Positions 44,699 through 53,732 of a stretch of 64,000 bases of DNA are shown one piece after another; the first letter of the stretch is position 1; every line of letters begins with the position of its first letter. Made by a program: the position numbers and the translations under genes. Location: positions 62,001 through 126,000 of the forward strand of contig CAYLHF010000004.1 in assembly GCA_964383365.1 (NCBI GenBank). Direction: 5' to 3'. The DNA comes from CAYLHF01 sp964383365 (GTDB taxonomy: Bacteria > Bacteroidota > Rhodothermia > Rhodothermales > UBA10348). The notes under the pieces are model-generated. The model made no database searches. It was not told the origin of the DNA and saw only the letters and a program-made list of their open reading frames with translations.

Positions 44699-44872
44699 TC
44701 AGCCGTTTTTACGGTTCTGAACCTCTACGCGAATATCCTGGGCTTGCTTCTTAAGGTCCTGCATGGCCTTGCGGACACGCGTTCCCGCCGCTTTATTACC
44801 TTTCTCGTAGAATTTGTTAAAGTCATCTTCGAGACCGTCTACAAATCCCTTCAGGTCGGCGAATCTACTCAT
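44699..44872 (-). CDS. Histone H1-like DNA-binding mini-protein (Hc1 family)
   Basis: 57 aa: MSRFADLKGFVDGLEDDF, then FYEKGNKAAGTRVRKAMQ, then DLKKQAQDIRVEVQNRKNG. The YEKGNKAAGTRVRKAMQDLKK segment is the hallmark of the bacterial histone H1-like Hc1 family that binds DNA through basic residues; in Bacteroidota these are short, abundant nucleoid proteins. It has a strong ribosome site (GGAGG, 6 nt before ATG), its own promoter-like element and its own terminator, so it forms a complete single-gene unit. It lies downstream of the amino-acid-kinase-like gene. Confidence 0.9.
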   Translation of the reverse strand: MSRFADLKGFVDGLEDDFNKFYEKGNKAAGTRVRKAMQDLKKQAQDIRVEVQNRKNG

Positions 44873-44943
44873 GGGTTTCCTCCGTGATATGAAGTCGTGG
44901 AATGAACGAGGAAGAGAAGTGCACCTCGTATCTGAACGGGGGA

Positions 44944-44973
44944 CAAACTAACAAATCGGCTCCGACGTGTCAA
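44944..44973 (-). promoter_or_regulatory. Candidate promoter of the histone H1-like gene
   Basis: On the minus strand TTGACA (44968-44973) is followed after 16 nt by TTAGTTTG (44944-44951). The latter matches the Bacteroidota -7 consensus TAnnTTTG in all but one position. Start would be near 44937, a leader of about 65 nt. Confidence 0.5.
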
Positions 44974-45008
44974 GAAATAATGGCCTTAATTGGCCTGAAA
45001 ACGGACTT

Positions 45009-45734
45009 TTATTCTCGGTCCGGACCACAGAAAAGCCCCACAAATTCCATCCTCCCGAGTCTCGATACGTGGGACAAGCCCGTTCTGGACGCACAGTATT
45101 CCGGTGTCAAAACTCTCAACAGAGGGTCATCAGGTATCATATCCACCACGCTCGACAGAGCGACCCTATCGGCGTTTATGAAATTTTGAGCCAGGCATGT
45201 TGTAATATTTAGAGCCAGTAACACGTTGCACGCCATGATTTTGTGCTTATTTCTAACTGTCTCATTCAATCGACGTGTAACGACGGAAGACGCCAATAAC
45301 GGGTGCACGTCCACGATCTCACCGAGTGAATTCCTCCCGGCCGAAACAACGACCGGGACCACACCGACATCGCACCATTGTACGATCGACTCGAGGTGAT
45401 TCGCCCGTAGAGTTCCTGCCTCGGAAACAACAAAAATATTTTTGTCCGATCCCAGAAAACCCGTGCTGTGTATTCCTACATCTGTCAGTTTACTCACGAT
45501 TGCCTGCGTCCTGGTCCGCATCGCCTGCTCATACCGAGTCGCCTCCGCTGGCGGAACGACCCGGGCCTGAATTCCGTCATCGGAGAAACCAACGGCATCA
45601 CAGGTAGCCTGCGATGCTCCCACCACCAGCATCAGGGGCCTCCGGGTATCGGCCGACTGCAACCCCCGGAAGAGTGACTCCCAGAAGGATCCGTCGCCTT
45701 CCAATCGGTTGTCAATGGCCACTACATGGATCAT
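45009..45734 (-). CDS. Divergent amino-acid-kinase-fold protein
   Basis: 241 aa, no signal or membrane segment. Two stretches recall acetylglutamate-kinase-type proteins: RTRTQAIVSKLTDVGIHSTGFLG near residues 73-95 (compare the pattern where a lone glycine-rich turn follows a helix) and LESIVQWCDVGVVPVVVSAGRNSLGEIVDVHPLLASSVV near 114-152 (compare the vacant-substrate-site strand VxxLLxxGxxPVVxP...N.D..A). Clear catalytic lysines cannot be assigned. No arginine genes are nearby. It is upstream of the histone-like gene and divergent from dnaE. Treat the family as provisional. Confidence 0.4.
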   Translation of the reverse strand: MIHVVAIDNRLEGDGSFWESLFRGLQSADTRRPLMLVVGASQATCDAVGFSDDGIQARVVPPAEATRYEQAMRTRTQAIVSKLTDVGIHSTGFLGSDKNIFVVSEAGTLRANHLESIVQWCDVGVVPVVVSAGRNSLGEIVDVHPLLASSVVTRRLNETVRNKHKIMACNVLLALNITTCLAQNFINADRVALSSVVDMIPDDPLLRVLTPEYCASRTGLSHVSRLGRMEFVGLFCGPDRE

Positions 45735-45794
45735 CGGAAGCCGTCATGAATTTCACTGTATTCGATCTTCAAGATATCCACATTCATTGATTCG

Positions 45795-45838
45795 CGCCTC
45801 CCTTAAGGCGTTCTTCCACCTGCCGCCTATTTTTTAAA
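45795..45838 (+). promoter_or_regulatory. Mutually exclusive small hairpins in the dnaE leader
   Basis: CGCCT (45795-45799) can pair with AGGCG (45806-45810). The same AGGCG can instead pair with CGCCT (45824-45828), which is followed by ATTTTTTAAA. The stems are only 5 bp, so an attenuator or terminator role is speculative. The dnaE ATG is at 45867. Confidence 0.25.
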
Positions 45839-45866
45839 TCGACCAGGCCCTGTTCGCACTAAACCA

Positions 45867-48800
45867 ATGTTGCAGTTCTGCCACCTCCATTGTCACACTC
45901 AATTTTCTCTCCTGGATGGAGCCGCACGAATCAATCGCCTCATCGGACGGGCGGTCGAACTGGAAATGCCGGCGATCGCCATAACCGATCATGGTAATCT
46001 GTTCGGAGTCCCGGAATTTTACACAACAGCTACCAAAGCGGGTATTCAGCCCATCATCGGATGCGAGTTCTATATAACCGCATCCAGTTTAGCCGACCGT
46101 TCAGACCGTATCCGATACCATCAGGTGCTTCTCGCGAAGAATGAAATCGGATATTCGAACCTGATCAAGCTCTCCTCCCGCTCCTTCACCGAGGGATATT
46201 ATTACAAACCCAGGATCAATCGCGAGATTCTCAAAGCGCACAGCGAAGGTCTGATTGCCACGACCTGTTGTCTCCAGGGCGAGGTCCTTCAAACCATTTT
46301 GAAAAAAGGAGAAGCAGCGGCCAGAGTAGTCTTTGAAGACTATCTCGATATTTTCGGTGACGATTACTATGTCGAAATCCAGAATCACAACATCCCTGAC
46401 CAGCACACCTGCAACGCCGTTCTTCTGAAATGGGCGAAGGAGTATAACGTACAGATCATCGCCACCAATGATGTTCATTACGTAGAGCAGACGGACTCCG
46501 CGGCCCAGGACGTGCTCCTCTGCCTGCAGACCGGTAAGGACCTGGCAGATCCTAATCGGATGCGTTTTGAGAATGACCAGTTCTATCTGAAATCAGCCTC
46601 CGAAATGGAGCATGCGCTTCGTGATCTGGATACCCGGGATATCGCGACGGCACTGGCCAACACCGCCGAAATTGCCGACAAGTGTTCGTTCTCGATTCCG
46701 ATGGGAAATTTGTTGATGCCTCATTATCCCATTCCAAAGGAATTCGGGGATGACATGGACGGATATCTAAGGCATCTGACCTACGAACGCGCCAGAGAAC
46801 GATTTCCAGAGCTGACGACCGATATCACAGACAGAATCGACCTCGAACTCGGCATCATTCGAAAAATGGGCTATGCCGGGTACTTCCTGATTGTTCAAGA
46901 CTTCACGACAGCCGCTCGGAAGCTGAATGTCTCGGTAGGACCGGGCCGGGGATCTGCAGCAGGGAGCTTGGTAGCATTCTGTCTGCGGATCACCAACGTG
47001 GATCCCCTCAAATACGACCTGCTGTTTGAACGCTTTCTGAATCCAGAGCGGATTTCGATGCCGGATATCGACATCGACTTCGACGACAGAGGCCGCTCAA
47101 GAGTGATCGACTATGTGGTCCAAAAGTACGGTCGAGAGAGTGTATGCCAGATTATCACATTCGGAACCATGGGTGCGAGGTCAGTGATCAGGGATGTATC
47201 GAGAGTACTCGGAATTCCTCTGTCTGAAGCTGATAGAATCGCCAAGATGATTCCAGACGGGCCGAAAGCGTCCCTTGAATCGGCGATATCGGATGTACCT
47301 GATTTCCGTCGTCTCGTAAATGATCCGGATGAGCAGATTCGAAATCTGATGCATTATGCGCGCGTCCTCGAGGGGTCGGCGCGACATACCGGTGTCCATG
47401 CAGCAGGCGTGATCATCGCTCCCGGAAATGTGAGCGACTACGTCCCGGTTTCCATCGCGAAGGGTAAGGGAGGATCTGAAGATGTCCTGATGACCCAGTA
47501 CGACGGAAAGTGGGTGGAGTCTTTCGGACTCCTCAAGATGGACTTTCTCGGCCTCAAAACGTTGACGGTTCTGGACGACGCGCTGGCCTTAATCAAGAAA
47601 AATCACGATGTCGAAATAGACATCGATGAGATTCCACTCGATGACCCTGACACGTTCAAGATGTTTCAGGAAGCTCGAACAGTCGCCATATTCCAGTTTG
47701 AGTCAAGCGGAATGAGGGAATGGCTGAGAAAACTCCAGCCTACGTCCATAGACGATCTCATCGCGATGAACGCCCTCTACCGACCGGGTCCGATGGACAA
47801 CATTCCGTCCTACATCGCCAGAAAGCACGGACAGGAGGAAGTCGAACATCTTCATCCCATGCTCGAACCAATTCTCAAGCCCACATATGGTATTCCTGTC
47901 TACCAGGAACAGGTCATGAAGATGGCGCAGGTCATGGGAGGCTACTCGCTCGGTGGTGCCGATCTCCTCAGGCGTGCAATGGGTAAGAAGAAGGAGGCTG
48001 AGATGATTAAGCATCGCAGCACATTCGTTGCGGGTGCAGAGAAAAAAGGGGTGGAAGCGAATACGGCGAATGAGGTGTACGACCTCATGGCTAAATTTGC
48101 CGGCTACGGCTTCAATAAGTCGCACTCCGCCGCGTATTCGATCGTCGCGTATCAGACCGCTTATCTGAAAACGCATTACCCTGCCGAATTCATGGCCGCT
48201 GCCATGACCAATGACATGGGAGACAACAAGAAATTGGCTACCGTACTCGATGATGCGCGGCAGTGCCAATTGGATCTTCTACCTCCGGATGTAAATATCA
48301 GTGAGGCCCATTTTGGGGTTGAACATGGTTCGATTCGGTTTGGACTCGGTGCCATCAAGGGACTGGGAAGTGCGGCTATCGAATCTCTCGTAAACGCCCG
48401 GAAAAAAGACGGGCCTTTCACTTCGGTCTTCGACCTCACGCAACGTGTCGACACCCGACTCGTCAGCAAGAAAGCCCTCGAGTGCCTGGCACGGGCCGGG
48501 GCGTTCGATGTTCTGGGTGGGCACCGGGCACAATACATGGAAGCGGTCGAGAAAGCCGTTCACTACGGCCAGAAAGTACAGGCAGACAAGGCAGCGGGGC
48601 AGAATTCGCTCTTCGGGGCGAGCGGAGATGGTGCCGCTACACTCGAACCCGGATTGCCCGTCGTTGAGCCGTGGACACGGACCCGAATTCTGAAGGAAGA
48701 ACGAGACTCGGTAGGTTTTTACGTCTCAGGACATCCTCTGGAGGCGTTCCTGCCGGAAATCAGGGCGTTTACGTCTGCTCAAATCTCGGACGCAGAGAAA

Positions 48801-49361
48801 CTGCTTGCAGAACAACCTCCCTCGGATGATCGAAACGGTTACCGAGGCAACAGGCCGCAGCACTCATTCTGCGGGATCATTACCGACGTCCAGCGTCGAA
48901 CCAATAAGTCGGGGCGGCCATATGCATTCGCCCAGATAGAAGATTTTTCGGGACAGGCGGAGGTTGTCTGCTTCTCCAACACCTATGATCGGGCCCAGCA
49001 GTATCTGGTCGTAGAAGAGGTAGTCCTCGTCAAGGGTAGCGTCGACCAACGAGGCGGCTCCATAAAAATCCTGGCCAATGATGTTATTCCCATGTGGAAG
49101 GTCAGAAGTTCAATCGTCAAATCGCTCATCGTCCGAATCGACGCGGATTCGCTCTCTATGGACCAGGTTGAGGAGTTGGACAGGTTATTCGGATCGAGTC
49201 GGGGTAACTGTAAACTCTATTTTGACCTGCTCGCCCGAAGTGCTCCTCACCCGCAACGCCTGATGAGTCGGACCTGCGTCGTCGATCCCACTCCGGAGGT
49301 CATGACCGGACTGTCGCGGATGTTCGGCAGACATGCGGTTATCGTCGAGGGTGAGAAGTGA
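45867..49361 (+). CDS. dnaE: DNA polymerase III alpha subunit
   Basis: Replicative DNA polymerase, family C. The N-terminal PHP domain starts HLHCHTQFSLLDGAARI. GPGRGSAAGSLVAFCLRIT near residue 360 and PDIDIDFDDRGR near 398 carry palm-domain residues and the catalytic Asp pair. The fingers, an HhH region (FAGYGFNKSHSAAYSIVAYQTAYLK) and an OB-fold (CGIITDVQRRTNKSGRPYAFAQIEDFSGQAEVVCF near 1010) follow. Length (1164 aa) is normal for DnaE1. Its TGA overlaps the yidD GTG (GTGA), so dnaE, yidD and moaB form one operon. Confidence 0.97.
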   Translation: MLQFCHLHCHTQFSLLDGAARINRLIGRAVELEMPAIAITDHGNLFGVPEFYTTATKAGIQPIIGCEFYITASSLADRSDRIRYHQVLLAKNEIGYSNLIKLSSRSFTEGYYYKPRINREILKAHSEGLIATTCCLQGEVLQTILKKGEAAARVVFEDYLDIFGDDYYVEIQNHNIPDQHTCNAVLLKWAKEYNVQIIATNDVHYVEQTDSAAQDVLLCLQTGKDLADPNRMRFENDQFYLKSASEMEHALRDLDTRDIATALANTAEIADKCSFSIPMGNLLMPHYPIPKEFGDDMDGYLRHLTYERARERFPELTTDITDRIDLELGIIRKMGYAGYFLIVQDFTTAARKLNVSVGPGRGSAAGSLVAFCLRITNVDPLKYDLLFERFLNPERISMPDIDIDFDDRGRSRVIDYVVQKYGRESVCQIITFGTMGARSVIRDVSRVLGIPLSEADRIAKMIPDGPKASLESAISDVPDFRRLVNDPDEQIRNLMHYARVLEGSARHTGVHAAGVIIAPGNVSDYVPVSIAKGKGGSEDVLMTQYDGKWVESFGLLKMDFLGLKTLTVLDDALALIKKNHDVEIDIDEIPLDDPDTFKMFQEARTVAIFQFESSGMREWLRKLQPTSIDDLIAMNALYRPGPMDNIPSYIARKHGQEEVEHLHPMLEPILKPTYGIPVYQEQVMKMAQVMGGYSLGGADLLRRAMGKKKEAEMIKHRSTFVAGAEKKGVEANTANEVYDLMAKFAGYGFNKSHSAAYSIVAYQTAYLKTHYPAEFMAAAMTNDMGDNKKLATVLDDARQCQLDLLPPDVNISEAHFGVEHGSIRFGLGAIKGLGSAAIESLVNARKKDGPFTSVFDLTQRVDTRLVSKKALECLARAGAFDVLGGHRAQYMEAVEKAVHYGQKVQADKAAGQNSLFGASGDGAATLEPGLPVVEPWTRTRILKEERDSVGFYVSGHPLEAFLPEIRAFTSAQISDAEKLLAEQPPSDDRNGYRGNRPQHSFCGIITDVQRRTNKSGRPYAFAQIEDFSGQAEVVCFSNTYDRAQQYLVVEEVVLVKGSVDQRGGSIKILANDVIPMWKVRSSIVKSLIVRIDADSLSMDQVEELDRLFGSSRGNCKLYFDLLARSAPHPQRLMSRTCVVDPTPEVMTGLSRMFGRHAVIVEGEK

Positions 49362-49696
49362 CAACCGAACGTCAACCGGATCGAGTTTGTGGAGAAGAGC
49401 GTGTGATACGTGTGCTGATGAAGGGGGTGCGGCACCTGCCAAGAAACCTGGTCATCGGGCTGGTCCGACTGTATCAGCTCACCATCTCTCCGTATTTTCC
49501 GTCATCGTGCCGCTTCACACCTACTTGCTCGGAATATGCTGTCGAGTCCCTGACCAGGTACGGAGTATTCCGAGGGAGTATTCTGGCCGTTCATCGTATT
49601 TTCCGATGTCATCCCTGGGGAAAAACAGGATATGACCCTCCGGTATGGTACTCGGAACAATCGGATAAATCATCTCCAGACGAAGAAGCCGAATGA
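49358..49696 (+). CDS. yidD: Membrane protein insertion efficiency factor YidD
   Basis: Small membrane-associated protein that helps YidC-dependent insertion. The core LIGLVRLYQ-like stretch (VIGLVRLYQLTISPYFPSSCRFTPTCSEYA) has the conserved Cys residues, and GVFRGSILAVHRIFRCHPWG closes the domain. I read from GTG 49358, overlapping the dnaE stop. A Met 20 codons in (MKGVRHLPRN, 49418) matches the usual family N-terminus and is a good alternative. It is usually found beside rnpA-yidC; the dnaE neighbourhood is less common. Confidence 0.9.
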   Translation: MTTERQPDRVCGEERVIRVLMKGVRHLPRNLVIGLVRLYQLTISPYFPSSCRFTPTCSEYAVESLTRYGVFRGSILAVHRIFRCHPWGKTGYDPPVWYSEQSDKSSPDEEAE

Positions 49697-50202
49697 GCAG
49701 CGACGAGCATCGAGAAAGCGCTTCAACGATCGTTGCACGATGTGCAGTCATTACGTGCAGCGATTCGAGAACAGCCGAAACAGACACGAGCGGGGCATAC
49801 ATCCGGGGAATTCTCCGGGGAAATGGCCACGATATTATCGAATCTGTAATTATTCCCGATGAACCGGCGCGTATCCGTTCCCGGGTCGAATCACTCGTCG
49901 ACATGGACGCAAACGTCATTCTAATTAACGGCGGAACGGGTATCACCGCCCGGGATACTACATTCGATACGATTACTCAATTGCTCGACAAGCCGCTCCC
50001 CGGGTTCGGTGAGTTATTCAGAATGCTCTCTTTCGAAGAAATTGGAGCTGCGTCCATGCTCTCACGCGCGACTGCCGGCGTCATCGGATCGACGCTTCTA
50101 TTCTCGATGCCGGGCTCGACACCCGCGGTCAGGCTGGCCATGGACCGGCTGATTATACCAGAACTTCGGCACCTGGTCCGGGAACTGAATCGAACCGCCT
50201 AA
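49693..50202 (+). CDS. moaB: MoaB/Mog-type molybdenum cofactor protein
   Basis: 169 aa. The fold signature is VITCSDSRTAETDTSGAYI near residues 18-36. ILINGGTGITARDTTFDTI near 76-94 is the MPT-binding GGTG region with the catalytic Asp. PGFGELFRMLSFEEIG and GSTLLFSMPGSTPAV complete it. It adenylylates molybdopterin (Mog-like) or is a MoaB of uncertain role; the two cannot be separated by eye. Its ATG overlaps the yidD stop (ATGA), completing the dnaE operon. No other molybdenum genes lie in the window. Confidence 0.9.
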   Translation: MSSDEHRESASTIVARCAVITCSDSRTAETDTSGAYIRGILRGNGHDIIESVIIPDEPARIRSRVESLVDMDANVILINGGTGITARDTTFDTITQLLDKPLPGFGELFRMLSFEEIGAASMLSRATAGVIGSTLLFSMPGSTPAVRLAMDRLIIPELRHLVRELNRTA

Positions 50203-50245
50203 CGCTCGTTGGGACGGACGGTAGCCACCACATGTGGGACGATCC

Positions 50246-51466
50246 TTATTCGTAGCGAAGCGCGTCGATGGGGTTGAGCGCCGCCGCCTTCCGGGCCGGA
50301 TAGAAGCCGAAGAAGATGCCCACGGCCGCCGAGAATACGATCGCGATCAACGTAGTTTCCGGAGAGACCTCGGTACTCCACCCCGTGAATGACGCAAGCA
50401 ATAAAGATCCTGAAAATCCGATCCCGATTCCCAGCACGCCACCGAGAACACTCATGACGATACTCTCGATCAAGAACTGCGTCAAAACATCTCCTCCCCT
50501 CGCACCAACGGCCATCCGGATTCCTATCTCGCGGGTTCGTTCGGTGACCGAAACCAACATGATGTTCATGATCCCTATTCCTCCAACCAGGAGCGAGATT
50601 GAGGCGATAGCCGCCAGGAGCAGTGTCATCACTTCCGTGGTTCCCTGCGCGGCGTCGGCAAGATCTGCCTGATTTCGAACGGTAAAATCATCATCCTGCC
50701 ATTCGGCCAGTCCATGCGCCTCCCGCATGATCACGGCGATTTCTTCCTGGGCATCGACGATATCTCCCGGTGATGACGTACTCCCGAGAATCTGGGGAAT
50801 GAAGTTGAATCCACTCAGTCGCGTTCTGACCGTCGTGTAGGGGGCAAGAATGACATCATCCTGATCGGTTCCGCTTGCAGTCTGACCTTTTTCCTCCAGG
50901 ATTCCTATGATGATAAACGGGACATTTCTCAGACGAATCTTCTGACCGACAGGATCGCCGCCATTCGGAGCCAGCCGTTCGGCGACGGTCGCGCCCAGAA
51001 CGCAAACCTTTTTATTCCCCCGGATATCGGCCTGACTGAAGAATGACCCTGAGGCGACATCCCAATCCCTGATAGACTGATAATCCAGGTTTACCCCATT
51101 AATGGTGGTTCGCCAGTTTCCATCCGGGCCGACAACCTGGGTACGTGTGAACACAACGGGAGAGACGCCCGACAGAAGAACACTCTCTCTCTTGAGCATT
51201 TCTGCGTCCTCAATCTTCAGTCGATTGAAACTGCCGGCACCCCGGCTCACGCCACCGGAATTACTCGATCCCGCCGTGATCACAATCATATTCGTTCCAA
51301 GATTCTGAATCTGATCCTGAATTTGGCTACGTGCGCCCTCTCCAATTGCCACCATAACGATGACGGCACTGACACCGATGATAATTCCCAGCATCGTGAG
51401 AAGAGTCCGCATCTTGTTCTTGATGATGCTTTTCCCGGCAACACGGATGAGTCTCGCTGCGTTCAT
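50246..51466 (-). CDS. MacB-type ABC transporter permease
   Basis: 406 aa. Helix 1 follows KNKMRTLLTMLGIIIGVSAVIVMVAIGEG near residues 16-44. A large periplasmic MacB_PCD domain covers about 45-270. The FtsX domain with three helices ends the protein (MLVSVTERTREIGIRMAVGARGGDVLTQFLIES near 300-335). It works with the ATPase gene 21 nt upstream and the MacA-like adaptor, forming a tripartite efflux or lipoprotein-release mechanotransmission system. No TolC gene is adjacent. It is the last gene of the ECF-sigma operon. Confidence 0.92.
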   Translation of the reverse strand: MNAARLIRVAGKSIIKNKMRTLLTMLGIIIGVSAVIVMVAIGEGARSQIQDQIQNLGTNMIVITAGSSNSGGVSRGAGSFNRLKIEDAEMLKRESVLLSGVSPVVFTRTQVVGPDGNWRTTINGVNLDYQSIRDWDVASGSFFSQADIRGNKKVCVLGATVAERLAPNGGDPVGQKIRLRNVPFIIIGILEEKGQTASGTDQDDVILAPYTTVRTRLSGFNFIPQILGSTSSPGDIVDAQEEIAVIMREAHGLAEWQDDDFTVRNQADLADAAQGTTEVMTLLLAAIASISLLVGGIGIMNIMLVSVTERTREIGIRMAVGARGGDVLTQFLIESIVMSVLGGVLGIGIGFSGSLLLASFTGWSTEVSPETTLIAIVFSAAVGIFFGFYPARKAAALNPIDALRYE

Positions 51467-51487
51467 AGTAAAGCGTAATCTGTGTTG

Positions 51488-52267
51488 TCAGGCAGCGGCT
51501 TCCTGGTTCTCTTCTTCAGTCATATTCTTGAGATCGTCCCGCGCTGATCTCGGTTTCTGATGCTCGTCCCGGATAACGCGTCCATCACGGAGCTCGATGG
51601 TCCGCGATACGTAGGCCGCGACGTCGTGCTCATGCGTGACGAGAATGATCGTCATTCCCTGCGCATGCAAATTCTGAAACAGCTCCATCACTTCGATAGA
51701 TGTGCGACTGTCCAGGTTTCCCGTCGGCTCGTCCGCCAGCAGAATCGCCGGTGACGTGACCAGACCTCGAGCAATGGCCACACGCTGCTGCTGCCCACCC
51801 GACAATTCGTTGGGTTGGTGGTCCAAACGATCACCGAGACCCACTCTACCGAGGGCCTCTTCAGCGAGTTGTCTGGCATTCAGTTTCCGACCGGTTCGAT
51901 CGTAGAGTAGCGGTAATTCGACATTTTCGACAGCCGTCGTTCTCGGGAGCAGATTGAATCCCTGAAATACGAATCCGATTTTTTGATTCCTGATGTCAGC
52001 GAGTCGATTTTTCCCGAGCCCATTGACCGCTATCCCGTCCAGGTGGTATGTACCGGACGTCGCCTGGTCCAGACATCCGACAATGTTCATCAGCGTGGAT
52101 TTTCCGGAACCTGAGGCGCCCATGATCGCAACGAGCTCACCCGGCTGAACGCTGAAATCAATACCCCTGAGTGCATGCACCCGGGTCGATCCCATTACAT
52201 ACGTTTTTGTCAGCCCGACCGTCTCAATGACGGCCTGCGAATCATGGTTATCTGTCATACGACCCAC
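51488..52267 (-). CDS. MacB/LolD-type ABC transporter ATP-binding protein
   Basis: 259 aa. Walker A is MGASGSGKSTLMNI near residue 50, the Q-loop is FVFQGFNLLPRTTAVENVELPL, the signature is NELSGGQQQRVAIARGL near 150, Walker B is ILLADEPTGNLDS, and the switch is LVTHEHDVAAYV. LLPRTTAVENVELPLLY is characteristic of the MacB/LolD group. The extra C-terminus is polar (DEHQKPRSARDDLKNM). A start at Met 52258 (MTDNHDSQ) is possible. It pairs with the permease 21 nt downstream and the adaptor 36 nt upstream. Confidence 0.95.
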   Translation of the reverse strand: MGRMTDNHDSQAVIETVGLTKTYVMGSTRVHALRGIDFSVQPGELVAIMGASGSGKSTLMNIVGCLDQATSGTYHLDGIAVNGLGKNRLADIRNQKIGFVFQGFNLLPRTTAVENVELPLLYDRTGRKLNARQLAEEALGRVGLGDRLDHQPNELSGGQQQRVAIARGLVTSPAILLADEPTGNLDSRTSIEVMELFQNLHAQGMTIILVTHEHDVAAYVSRTIELRDGRVIRDEHQKPRSARDDLKNMTEEENQEAAA

Positions 52268-52303
52268 GGGTGCGGCGAAAATAAATACGGACCATCTTTC
52301 GAA

Positions 52304-53704
52304 TTAGAATCCACCCGGACGTCTTCTCGACGACTGGTTGGATTGGAACGGATTGGTCGAGACCGGATCTGAAGAACCGCTGGTGACGCCGGTAATAATC
52401 TCAAGACCAACTTCCAGATTACGGCCTCGAATTTCTGTCGACTGACCGTCCGATATTCCGGTTCTGACGCGAGTAACGGTAGGAATTCCGTTCTCATCCA
52501 GGTACCAGAGCATGGACCCGTTTGGTCGCCCTCCTCGGGGGCTGCCTTCGCCCGGGTTGCCTCCACTAAAACCGCCTTCGCCCAGGTTGCCTCCGCCAAA
52601 ACCGCCTCCTCCGACACCACGCCCCGCGGAAGCGGTACGTCCACCAGCGTCCCGGGAGCGTCGCCCCTGATCGGAGTTGTCGGCTGCGGACCGCGTTCCG
52701 GGCTGCCTCCTGCGGAAATCACCCTCTTCGGATGCAGAATCCGATCGAGCTGCTCTTTGAGCTGAGAATCGCTCCCGAAGCGCCGCCATCATATCGTCGG
52801 TAGGCCGGAAGCGAAGTGCTGCATTCGGTACCATGAAAACGTCTTTAGCTTTCTCAATCAGAAAATCAACCGTTGCCGTCATGCCCGGGAGCAGGCGGTT
52901 GTCGCTGTTGTCAACATCGACGACCGCCGTGTACGTTACGACGTTTTCCTGAATGGCAGATTGGAGTCTCACCTGTCTGACGATTCCTGTAAACACAGCG
53001 TCATCATACGCCTGCACCGTAAACCGAGCCGTTTGCCCCTCCTCTATGCTTCCGATATCACTCTCATCGACAGAGGCCAGAATCTGGAGCTGACTAAGAT
53101 CGTTGGCGATCAGAAAGAGTTGGGGGGCGGAGAGGCTTGCCGCAACAGTCTGTCCCAGATCTACATTTCTTTCTATCACAACCCCGTCTATCGGCGAGTA
53201 AATCGTAGCATATGACAGGTTTCTCTCGGCCCGTTCCAGATTGACGTTAGCGGATTTCAGATTCGCTTCGGCGATATCGACATCATATCGAGCCTTGTTG
53301 ATCTCGACCTTTGTAGAAAAGTTTTTCGCGTACAGATTGTTGATGCGCTCGAACTCGCTCTTGGCATAGTCTACCTGAGCTGTGTTCCGTTCCAGGTTTG
53401 CGCGTGCATCCCGGATGGCACTTACCAGCAGCGTCGTATCGATTTTTGCGATGAGTTGGCCTTTTCGCACCCGGTCATTGAAGTCGACATAGATACGATT
53501 TACTATTCCGGAGACCTGAGTTCCAACTCTGACAGTCGTCACCGCCCGGAGGTTACCCGTGCTGGAAACGACGGCTTCGAGATCCCCCTTCGCGACTGTC
53601 ACAAACCGGTAACTCGGTCCGTTCCGTATCGTGTCTCGCGTGGTGTACCACACGGAAGTGGCGCCGAGTCCCAGCAGGGCGACCGCAAATAGTGCCTTTT
53701 TCAT
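52304..53704 (-). CDS. MacA-like periplasmic adaptor (membrane fusion protein) with Gly-rich insert
   Basis: 466 aa. The N-terminal anchor helix is in LFAVALLGLGATSVWYTT. The lipoyl/beta-barrel parts contain VVSSTGNLRAVTTVRVGTQVSGIVNRIYVDFNDRVRKGQLIAKID near residues 39-85. The coiled-coil hairpin is near 90-160 (LERNTAQVDYAKSEFERI). The barrel carries YSPIDGVVIERNVDLGQTV. Residues 330-400 are an unusual Arg-then-Gly-rich segment (GRGVGGGGFGGGNLGEGGF) before the last strand-rich part. It links the inner-membrane ABC pair to an outer-membrane duct. It follows the periplasmic sensor-like gene by 28 nt. Confidence 0.9.
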   Translation of the reverse strand: MKKALFAVALLGLGATSVWYTTRDTIRNGPSYRFVTVAKGDLEAVVSSTGNLRAVTTVRVGTQVSGIVNRIYVDFNDRVRKGQLIAKIDTTLLVSAIRDARANLERNTAQVDYAKSEFERINNLYAKNFSTKVEINKARYDVDIAEANLKSANVNLERAERNLSYATIYSPIDGVVIERNVDLGQTVAASLSAPQLFLIANDLSQLQILASVDESDIGSIEEGQTARFTVQAYDDAVFTGIVRQVRLQSAIQENVVTYTAVVDVDNSDNRLLPGMTATVDFLIEKAKDVFMVPNAALRFRPTDDMMAALRERFSAQRAARSDSASEEGDFRRRQPGTRSAADNSDQGRRSRDAGGRTASAGRGVGGGGFGGGNLGEGGFSGGNPGEGSPRGGRPNGSMLWYLDENGIPTVTRVRTGISDGQSTEIRGRNLEVGLEIITGVTSGSSDPVSTNPFQSNQSSRRRPGGF

Positions 53705-53732
53705 TTGGTATCCGGGTTGCTCTCCTGCTGGA

